Origin: Phaeosaccion multiseriatum
Lineage: Eukaryota; Ochrophyta, other classes
DNA: 64,000 nucleotides
Direction: 5' to 3'
Assembly: GCA_965112735.1 (NCBI GenBank)
Contig: OZ218963.1
Coordinates: 620,001-684,000, forward strand
Shown in pieces: positions 46,602 to 64,000 of the stretch. Within the stretch, counting starts at the first letter, position 1. Every line of letters begins with the position of its first letter. The position numbers and the translations under genes were made by a program. The notes beneath the pieces were generated by a model, which saw only the letters and a list, made by a program, of their open reading frames with translations, made no database searches and was not told the DNA's origin.

Positions 46602-47349
46602 TTGGGAGGGAGGGGGGGGGAGGAGGAGAGGCGCGAGGTCGAGCCGGGGTCTTGGAACCGGTGGGGGCACGGAAGGAGCAGCAGAAATGCAGCTATCGGC
46701 ACTATCAAGTCCACGGCAGGCAGGGCCTCTCAGCAATGGTTGCAGCAGCAGCAGCAGCGGGGTCTGGGGGGGCGGAAGGAGGAGGAGGGGGGGAAGGAGG
46801 AGGAGGAGGAGGAGGAGGAGGAGGAGGAGGAGGAGGAGGAGGAGGAGGAGGAGGAGGAGGAGGAGGAGGAGGGAAGAGAGATATGCGGAATGCCCTCGAG
46901 CAGTACCGGAGGGTGCTGCGACAGGCAACAGCAGTTGGTGATACAGCAGTCGATGATACAGCAGTTGGTGATACAGCAGCAGTCGATGATACAGCAGTTG
47001 GTGATACAGCAACGGGTGATGCGGCAGAGGCTGTGGATGCGAGTGTTGGCAGAGGGTACGACGACGGCCCCGATCCGACCTTCCCAATCATGCGGCGGCC
47101 GCTGTTGGAAGCAATGGCACTGACGCCAACCAAGACGGCGCCTTGGCTTGTGCTGCGGTGTATTCAGTACCTGGAGGGGAATGCCATGACGGTGAGTGGA
47201 GGGGAGGGAGGGAGAAAGGGACTTGGTGACCCCCGAAGGGAGGGAAGGAAGGAGGGAGGGAGGGAGGGAGGGAGGGAGGGAGGGAAGGGAGCTTCTCTGT
47301 CCCTTTCTCTTTCTGTCATTCTTTCTTGCTCTTGCATTGAACGAACCCC

Positions 47350-47392
<43 letters not shown>

Positions 47393-48156
47393 AGTAGACG
47401 GATGGCATTTTCAGGCACTCCAGTGGAGGAGACGATCTCGCTGAGCTGAGGGGCGCCGTTCAGTCAGGCAAGTGGGTGGGTTAACGGTGCCATTGATGAG
47501 GTGAAGGGGGGTTAACGGGGGTTAACGGGGGTTACTGACGGTGGATTTAGGGGGGGGTTAACGGAGCCAGCCATTAAGTCACCGCCTCTTCGGCGAGTGA
47601 GGTGCGTGGGGCGTCGCCTCGCCTCTCCCCTCTCTCCCCAATCGAACAATTGTGCTGTTAAAAGTGCCCAATCGAACATTGTGCTGTTAAAAGTGCCTTT
47701 ACACGGACCGTCTTTGGACTGTGTCTGAACTGTCGTTCACTGTTTTTGCACGTCCTTTGGAACCGCAGGCAAGCAGATCCTGTGGGACCCCTTGTGGAGG
47801 GGTGGGGGAGAGGGCGGAGGGGCGGTGCCCTTCGTAGAGATTCGCGACCAACACGCGGTTGCCGGGCTGCTAAAGGCCTACCTGAGGGAGTTACCAGAAC
47901 CGCTTTTTCCTTACTCGGTGTACTCCATGGTAAGGGAGAGAGAGAGGGAAGGGGGACGAGGAGAGAGGGAGCGAGGGAGGAGGGAGGGAGGGAAGGAAGG
48001 GGGGAGGGATGGAGGGAGGGGGGGGGGGTGGTGAGGAAGGGAGATAAAGATAGATAGATAGAGAGAGAGGGAGAGAGAGAGAGAAAGAGAGCGAGAGAGA
48101 GAGAAAGGGAGATAAGAGAGAGAGAAAGGGAGAGAGAGAAAGAGGGAGAGAGAGAG

Positions 48157-48206
<50 letters not shown>

Positions 48207-48804
48207 GAGAGAGAGGGGGAGAGAGGAGAGGGAGAGAAAGAGAGAGGGAGAGAGAGGGGGGGGGGGGCATGGTACAGAGTGGCCCTCTCCTCCCTCCCCC
48301 CCCTTAAGGCGTCGCTCACCCTCACCCCCATGCCCGCGTCTCCTTCTGCTCTCCTCTCCTCTCCTCTCCTCTCCTCTCCTCTCCTCTCCTTTCCTCTCCT
48401 CTTCTCTCCTCTCCTCTCCTCTCCTCTCCTCTCCTCTCCTCTCCTCTCCTCCCCTCTCCTCTCCTCTCCTCTCCCCTCCCCTCCCCTCCCCTCCCCTCCC
48501 CTCCCCTCCTCTCCTCTCCCCTCCCCTCCCCTCCCCTCCCCTCCTCTCCTCTCCCCTCCCTTCCCCTCCCCTCCTCTCCTCTCCTCTCTTTTCGGCTGTG
48601 GGTATCCCGTAAGGTTATGTCCGTCGCACGGAGCTACGGCCGCAAGGACCGTGCTCGCTGGATACAATCCCTTCGAGCCATCTTGTGGTCCGTACCGGCA
48701 GGGCATTATACGTGTATGAAGGTGAGGGAGAGGGGAGGGGGGGTGGGGTGGGTGGGAGGGAGAGGGAGGGGGAGAGGGGGTGGGAGAAGGATAGAGGGAG
48801 AGAG

Positions 48805-48843
<39 letters not shown>

Positions 48844-49478
48844 GAGAGAGAGTGTGTGAGAGAGAGAGAGAGAAAGAGAGAGACGGAGAGAGAGAGGGGG
48901 ACAGATGGACAGAGAGAGGGACTGAAGAAAAGAAAAGGGATAAAGAGAGCGAGAAGAACCTCACTCCCTCCCTCTCCCTCCGTCCCTCCATCCCTCCCTC
49001 TCTCCCTTCCTCCCTCTCTCCATCCCTCCCTCCCTCCCTCCCTCCCTCCCTCCCTCCCTCCCTCCCTCCCTCCCTCCCTCCCTCCCTCTCTCCCTCTCTC
49101 TCTCCCTCTCTCCCTCCCTCCCTCCCTCCATCCATCCCCTTCCCATTCTATCTCCCTCCCTCCCTCCCTCCCTCCCTCCCCTCCCTCCCTCCCTCCCCTC
49201 CCTCCCTCCCTCCCTCCCCTCCGTCCCTCCCTCCCTCCCCCCCTCCCTCCTTCCCTCGACTCTCCATGTAGGTGCTCTTCGGCTTCCTCAAGAGGGTGGC
49301 AGGGCATGCTGCGCAGAACCGCATGACGGCCGAGAACTTGGGCATCGTGTTTGCACCCAACATCATAAAGTCGAGAGACAGCAACCCCTTCAGCACACTG
49401 AGAGACTTACGGTATCAAACTCGAACTGTCCAGTGGGTCATTGAGGAGTACGAGGATGTATTCAAGGAGGACGGGTAG
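44041..49478 (+). CDS. RhoGAP-domain protein with long low-complexity N-terminus
   Basis: GTPase-activating protein for Rho-family small GTPases. Exons 44041-44133, 44273-44488, 45203-47191, 47398-47467, 47769-47929, 48614-48721 and 49272-49478 join in phase, 947 residues. The catalytic domain is about 737-947: LVLRCIQYLEGNAMT, TDGIFRHSS with the arginine finger at R772, VAGLLKAYLRELPEPLFPYSVY, and QNRMTAENLGIVFAPNII. It ends seven residues after the last helix. The N-terminal 700 residues are Ser/Asn/Gly/Gln-rich with long poly-Gly encoded by GGA. They also contain four GMAVDGS units and a tandem AVGDTAVDDTAVGDTA block made by the dispersed motif. Intron 4 (47468-47768) uses a GC donor (AG|GCAAGT). 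The start ATG is the first in frame, but an upstream exon is possible. The 1989-base third exon might hide introns. Confidence 0.85.
44541..44975 (+). repeat. ~170-bp CT-rich direct repeat in intron 2
   Basis: A block starting GCTCTCTCCCCGCCTCTCTC and ending CTTCCTCCATCTCTCTCTC occurs twice, offset by about 252 bases and separated by a perfect (CT)n run, in RhoGAP intron 2. Confidence 0.85.
45470..45903 (+). repeat. Coding repeats of GGGGGATGGCAGTGGATGGC
   Basis: Four copies (near 45470, 45536, 45844, 45884) inside RhoGAP exon 3 encode GMAVDGS. The middle of the region is a (GGA)n tract encoding poly-Gly. Confidence 0.85.
46931..47010 (+). repeat. Coding tandem array of the dispersed motif
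   Basis: CAGTTGGTGATACAGCAG occurs three times, alternating with CAGTCGATGATACAGCAG, inside RhoGAP exon 3. It encodes AVGDTAVDDTAVGDTAAVDD. Confidence 0.9.
47352..47391 (+). repeat. Poly(C) tract before an acceptor
   Basis: About 40 consecutive C residues directly before GAGTAG, the acceptor of RhoGAP intron 3; it probably serves as the polypyrimidine tract. Confidence 0.9.
48045..48265 (+). repeat. (GA)n purine tract, intron 5
   Basis: GAGA/GGGA/AAGA microsatellite in the first half of RhoGAP intron 5, complementary in composition to the following CT-rich half. Confidence 0.9.
48350..48594 (+). repeat. (CTCTC/CCCTC)n tract, intron 5
   Basis: Pentanucleotide CTCCT/CCCCT array in the second half of RhoGAP intron 5. 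Confidence 0.9.
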
Positions 49479-51367
<1,889 letters not shown>

Positions 51368-51402
51368 TCACTTGTTGCCTCGGAGCTTTCGTTGGATGCG
51401 GT

Positions 51403-51454
<52 letters not shown>

Positions 51455-54282
51455 GAGAGAAAAAAATGACTAAGTAATCCGCCTCGAATCACTCACGCGC
51501 TCACCCACTCATCTACTCCCTTACTCACTCACTCACTCCTTCACTCACTTTCTCACTTGCTCGCTCCCGCCCTCCCTCCCTCACTCACTCACTCACTCCT
51601 TCACTCACCCACTCACTCACTCACCCACTCACCCACCCACCCACTCCGTCCACTCACTCACCCACCCACCCACTCCCTCCACTCACTCACTCACTCACTC
51701 ACTCACCCTTCTCCTCCCCTCCCTCTGTCCCTCCTTCCTTCCCTCCTTCCCTCCCTCCCTCCTTCCCTCCCTCCCTCCCTCCCAATGTATCTATCACCTT
51801 CCCTCCTTCCCTCCACCCTACACTTACCCGATGGTACCAAACACACACATGGCCCCAAACACGCCCATCAATCCAATGGTGTGGGCAAACACAATGCACG
51901 AAATGACCATGCTCAGCATCTGCCGACAGGTCATGATGATGGTAAAGATGATGGGTCCAAACTTTTTGATGGTGTAGAAGATGAAGAGCTGCCCTGTGGC
52001 CGAGGTGATGGAGAGAAGCATTATGTGGAACTTGGCCAGAGGGTAAACGGACAGGAAGTTCAGGCAGAGGATCAGCTCTCCAGCCTGTTGGTATATGTGT
52101 ATGTATATGGTATGTATTTGTGTGTGTGTGCGTATCACCAACGGGTGTGTGTGAGAGGTGTGTGTATAACGTTATGGGCGTGTGTGTGTGTGTGTGTGGA
52201 GTAACGGGAGGTAGTAGGTACGAAAGTATGTTGGAGGGAGGGAGGGAGGGAGGGAGGTAGAGAGGGAGGGAGGGAGGGAGGGAGGGAAGGAGGGAGTGAG
52301 GGAGGGAGGGAGGGAGGGAGGGAGGGGAGGAGGGAGGGAGGGAGGGAGGAAGGGAAGGAGGGAGGGAGGGAGAGAGGAAGGGAGGAAGCAATGCACGGAT
52401 AAACGTAGGAGATGGGTTAGGCTGTGTGGAAAAGGCACCTACCTCCTATTAAGTCAATAAACAAACTCTACCTTCACCCACCCCCTGTGCACCCCCTTTT
52501 CATCAGCCCCCCTCCCCTCCCTCGCCCCCTCCCTCCCCTTCCTCCCTCCCTTTATCCACTTCATTCCCCTCCCGTCCTCCCTTCCTCCCCTCCCCCTCCC
52601 TCCCTTCATCCCCTTGATCCCCTTCATTCCCTCCCTCCCTCCCCTCTCTCCCTCTCTACCTGCTCCGTCCCTCCCTCCCTCCCTCCATCCATCCATCCAT
52701 CCCTCCCTCCCTCCCTCCCTGCCTCTCCCTGTCCCTCCCTCCCTTCCCTCCCTCCCTCCATCACTCCCTCCCTCCCTCCCTCCCTCCCTCCCTCCCTCTC
52801 CCTGTCCCTCCATCCATCCATCCATCCATCCATCCATCCCTCCCTCCCTCCCTCCCTCCCCTTCCCCTCCCTCCCTCCCTGTCTTCCTGCCCCCTCCCCC
52901 CCGCTCACTACCTCACTCACTGACATACTCAGAGCATCTCTATCTTGTGGGGGTTGAAAGGATGCCAAAGACTGCTCATACCTAGCATCCTACCGATTTA
53001 CTGACTGACTCACTGACTTACTGACTTACCCAGATCATCTTCATCGAAGTGAAGAGAATGCTAAAGAGGTTAATGCCCAGCATCATTTGGTATTGATCGA
53101 TGCTGTACTTCTTGAACACCCTATCTTGCCACTGGGAAGTGAAACTGTCACAGGTGAGGTACATGGCTACCAGCAGGAGACCCCACACCTGTTGGTGATA
53201 CAGGGGAGGGGGGGAGGGAGGGAGGGAGGGAGGGAGGGAGGGAAGGGAGGGAGGGAGAGAGAGAGGGAGGGAGGAAGGAAGGGAAAGGAGGGTGGGAGGG
53301 AGGGAGGGAAGGGAGGGGAGAGGAGGGGGAGACAACAGTGTAAGCACAACGCCTCAAAGTCTTGTGTCCTCCCTTTTTTCGATGGTGTGATAGTGAGCTG
53401 AAATAACGCCATGACAGCGACAGTGGCAGCCTATATATATATATATAAGCCATGCTCCCCCTTGACCGCTGCGGAAGGAAGAAGCTGACAGAAGCTGAAA
53501 GAAGGCCACAGCGCTCCCCCACCCCTTCTCTCTCCCCCTCTCTCTCTATCCCTATCCCCCCCCACCCCTTCTCTCTCCCCCTCTCTCTATCCCTACCCCC
53601 CCCCACCCCTTCTCTCTCCCCCTCTCTCTATCCCTCCCCCCCTCCCCCTCCCTCTCCCCCTCTCTCTCTATCCCTCCCCCCCACCCATTCTCTCTCCCCC
53701 TCTCTCTCTATCCCTCCCCCCCACCCCTTCTCTCTCCCCCTCTCTCTATCCCTCCCCCCCTCCACCTCCCTCTCCCCCTCTCTCTCTATCCCTCCCCCCC
53801 ACCCATTCTCTCTCCCTCTCTCTCTATCCCTCCCCCCCCCACCCCCACCCCTTCTCTCTCCCCCTCTCCCCCTCCCCCTCCCGTTCTGTATCACCAACCC
53901 ACTAACCTGCGTGGCCTTCTCCTCCCCATCCTTGGGGTCCCCATTGGATAGCCCAAACAGACTCACTCCCACGGTGATGCCCACGGCCTCAAAGTACTCG
54001 ACCCACGGGTAGGAGCGGCCGTGCACGAACTTTCCCACCAGCATCACCGGGATGACCTTGCACGACTTGCTCACCACCTGTGGGCAGATGATGATGATAT
54101 TGGATGATGGTATTGGATGATGAAAGTTTGAGATTGATTCAAGTTTTGAGCTTTTTGAGTTTGAGTTTCAGTTTTGGAGATGTGTGTGGGTGCCGTCTTT
54201 TAAAGTGGACTCTCTCCCCTCTACCCTGCCCATATGCCACTACCCTTGCAGCTACCCATACACCTCTACCCCAGCCTATATT

Positions 54283-54326
<44 letters not shown>

Positions 54327-55825
54327 CATATACCTGCATGGGGAAGCTGATGTAATGGAGACACTCGTACTGTGCCCAGCTACTGAGGACGTTGGAGATG
54401 GAGCATGGAGAGAACTGCAGGAGGGGGGCGTTGGGTTTGCGCGGACCGGGTGGCGCTGACAGGGGGAGGGGAGGAGGGGAGAGGGGAGGGGAGGGGAGGA
54501 GAGGGGATGGGAGGGGAGGGGAGGGGGGGGGAGGGGAGGGGAAGGGAGGGGAGGGGAGGGGAGGGGGGGGGAGGGGAGGGGAGGGGAGGAGAGGGGAGGG
54601 GAGGGGGGGGGGGGGGGGGGGGGGGGGGCGGGGAGGGGAGGGGAGGGGAGGGGAGGGGAGGGGAGGGGAGGAGAGGGGAGGGGAGGGGAGGGGAGGGGAG
54701 GGGAGGGGAGGGGAGGGGAGGGGAGGGGAGGAGAGGGGAGGGGAGGGGGGGGGGAGGGAGGGGAGGGAAGGGGAGAGGGGGGGGGAGGGGAGGGGAGGGG
54801 AGAGGAGAGGGGAGGAGAGGGGAGGAGAGGGGAGGGGAGGGGAGGGGAGGGGAGGGGAGGGGAGGGGAGGGGAGGGAGGGGTAAGAGAAAAGTAGCGAGT
54901 AAGGGGGCGGGGGGGCGTTGGGAAAGGAACAAGAGAGAGAGGAGTAGAAGCATACGGACGACATGTGGGTGTGTGTGGGGGAGCTGATGAGCTATGTGCT
55001 TTCTCTCGGGGGTTGTTGCGGCAGCTGAGCTGTTGCTCGCTCTCTCTCGCTCTCTCTGCGCTGCCTCACCTCCACCCGCCCACTCCAAAACGGGCGAATA
55101 CACCAAAATCACGGCCACAAGGAGGGCAAGCAGCCTGTTCGAGAAGACGATGAAGATGGAGGAAGGGAACATGTCCGGAGGCTCTCCCTCGGGTGCATAT
55201 GAGCTCTTCATGACCACTTCTTGGAGGTAGCCCCAGGTGAGGTAGGAGCCCTGCAGTCCGACAAAACAGAGGGCAAGAATGATGCCCTTGCGAAGGGTGG
55301 ATTCGGCAGGGGGGACGCCAACCGCGGAAGAACTTTGTATTTTGGGAAAGGGAGAGAGGGAGAGAGGGGGGGGGGGGGAGAGAGAAATGAGAGAGAGGTA
55401 GAGAGAGAGGGATGAAAGGAGACAGAAAGGATTGGCATTGGCATTTAGAGAGACAGACGGGGATAAGGGAGGAAGGGCAAAGAAGAAGAGGGGCAGTGGA
55501 GTGGAGGGGAAGGATGGCGTCATCTATAAATCTCACCCATAAGACTGATTACGAGCCCTCTGGCAACCAAAAAGAACCCATCTCGCCCCCTCCTGTTTAT
55601 CTCAAGTTTTCTCCTCCCCCTCTCTAACCTGTTCTTCTCCTCCCCCTCCCTGAGCAGCTGATTGATCTCCATACTCCCATCCTCGAGCTCCAGGGGCGTT
55701 TTTCTCTGCTGGTCCTCAGTCATCTTGCTGCTGCTGCCGCGCGGGGTACTGCTGGCTGATCTCAGCGTATCGTCACGGTCTCGTTGTCCCGGTCGATGGC
55801 TGGGCGTAGGTCGATGGGTGGCCAT
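51368..55825 (-). CDS. PAPST1 (SLC35B2-like): PAPS/nucleotide-sulfate transporter of the SLC35B2 (PAPST1) family
   Basis: Golgi-type antiporter that carries the sulfate donor PAPS into the lumen for sulfotransferases. Seven exons in phase, 55825-55629, 55332-55070, 54455-54334, 54077-53907, 53188-53030, 52084-51828 and 51404-51368, give 401 residues, close to the usual 400-430. After a hydrophilic N-terminus of about 75 residues come multiple hydrophobic segments. Conserved family blocks are [113 protein letters not shown] and [13 protein letters not shown]. The short last exon encodes a basic tail [11 protein letters not shown], possibly an ER-retrieval-like cytosolic end. The SLC35B2 blocks argue against UDP-galactose transporters (SLC35B1). 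Intron 4 carries the dispersed motif at both ends. Confidence 0.93.
53189..53906 (-). other. PAPST1 intron 4 with terminal inverted motif copies
   Basis: On the coding (minus) strand the intron starts GTTAGTGGGTTGGTGATACA-GAACGGGAGGGGG and ends CCCCTGTATCACCAACAG. The two ends are inverted copies of the dispersed motif with G-rich and C-rich tracts inside them, as in villin intron 11. Confidence 0.8.
54475..54880 (+). repeat. (GGGGA)n microsatellite
   Basis: GGGGA pentanucleotide array with a poly-G interruption at about 54607-54628. On the transcribed strand of the PAPST1-like gene it is (CCCCT)n, leading into the exon 3 acceptor. Confidence 0.95.
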
Positions 55826-56270
55826 CTGTGAGGGGGGAGGGGGGCTTCCTTGTTCTTCCCCTTCTCTCTCTCCCCAAACAACCTCTGCCTCTTCTTTGAT
55901 CTAGTCCGAAGGGGGGGATGGTGTCCCTTTCAACAAAAGGTGTTCTCACATTAAGTTTCAATCGATGGTTTTTTCTTTGTGTAATTTCTCTTTTAGTAAG
56001 CACTAACACGTAAGTTGCATTACGTAAGCAAAGATGAACAACCTCTGGGTTAAGGTGGGGGAAGAGCCGTTTCGACAGTTTCGAAAATGTGGGCCATTCA
56101 CGCCCTTCCTTCCTTCCCTTCTATTTGTGTTCTTGTGCTTCCCCACACCTTCCTATTCACATTCGAGTGGAGGGCAGTGGATGGCAACGGAGGGCAGTGA
56201 ATGGCAGTGGATGGTGGCCAGGGTGGGCTTCAGACGCTAACTCTCCACCTGCATCGTGGCGAGAAGCTTA
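55826..56270. promoter_or_regulatory. Spacer upstream of PAPST1, downstream of corepressor
   Basis: 445 bases between the PAPST1-like start (55825, minus) and the corepressor stop. It is mostly non-repetitive, with GTAATGCAAC/TTACGTAAGC near 56018-56030 and GGATGGCAGTGG words at 56165-56218. It should contain the PAPST1-like promoter and the corepressor 3' UTR. Confidence 0.5.

Positions 56271-64000
<7,730 letters not shown>

Noticed and set aside
54276-55523. 415-codon Pro/Ser-rich open frame on minus
   Set aside because: Only the part from 55070 to 55332 and the part near 54334 are PAPST1 exons in this or another frame; the rest translates the CCCCT array of an intron.

Overview
This is nuclear DNA of a eukaryote, most likely a unicellular alga or other protist. 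I cannot name the lineage. All nine gene models have spliceosomal introns and use the standard genetic code. Their products are typically eukaryotic: mitochondrial ATP synthase alpha with a targeting peptide, villin, the CCT1/TCP-1 alpha chaperonin subunit, EF-hand and ankyrin proteins, a RhoGAP, a Golgi PAPS transporter, and an NCoR/SMRT-type SANT corepressor. The most visible trait is microsatellite and minisatellite saturation. Almost every intron and spacer consists of GGGA/CCCT, CTGT, GACT, GAGT, CA/GT or CT tracts. In-frame GGN, CAG and GAG repeats put homopolymer runs into exons.

Layout, left to right: ATP synthase alpha (minus, 3' end cut by the window edge); a head-to-head partner on plus encoding a possible PH-like protein; villin (plus, 20 exons, complete with headpiece); CCT1 (minus, 16 exons, convergent with villin); a large four-EF-hand protein (plus, divergent from CCT1); an EF-hand/ankyrin protein (plus); a RhoGAP protein (plus); a PAPST1/SLC35B2-like transporter (minus, convergent with RhoGAP); and a two-SANT corepressor (minus, running off the right edge). 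Exon boundaries were found by eye from GT-AG (once GC-AG) sites, reading-phase agreement and conserved protein sequence. Every listed model closes in frame.

Functionally the window is a mix of housekeeping genes (ATP synthase, CCT1), actin and small-GTPase regulators (villin, RhoGAP; CCT folds actin), calcium-related proteins, sulfation supply and transcriptional repression. I see no operon-like logic.

The most unusual signal is a dispersed motif, GTTGGTGATACAG and its reverse complement CTGTATCACCAAC. Its 10-base core (GTTGGTGATA/TATCACCAAC) occurs 29 times in 64 kb, against about 0.1 expected. It lies preferentially at intron ends, in both orientations. There it supplies or abuts the donor (GTTGGT) or the acceptor (ACCAACAG). 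Two introns carry it as terminal inverted repeats. It also occurs inside CAG-rich exons, where it encodes QQLVIQQ, AVGDTA or AVSPTA. This resembles the footprint of an introner-like (intron-generating) element. That reading is inference.
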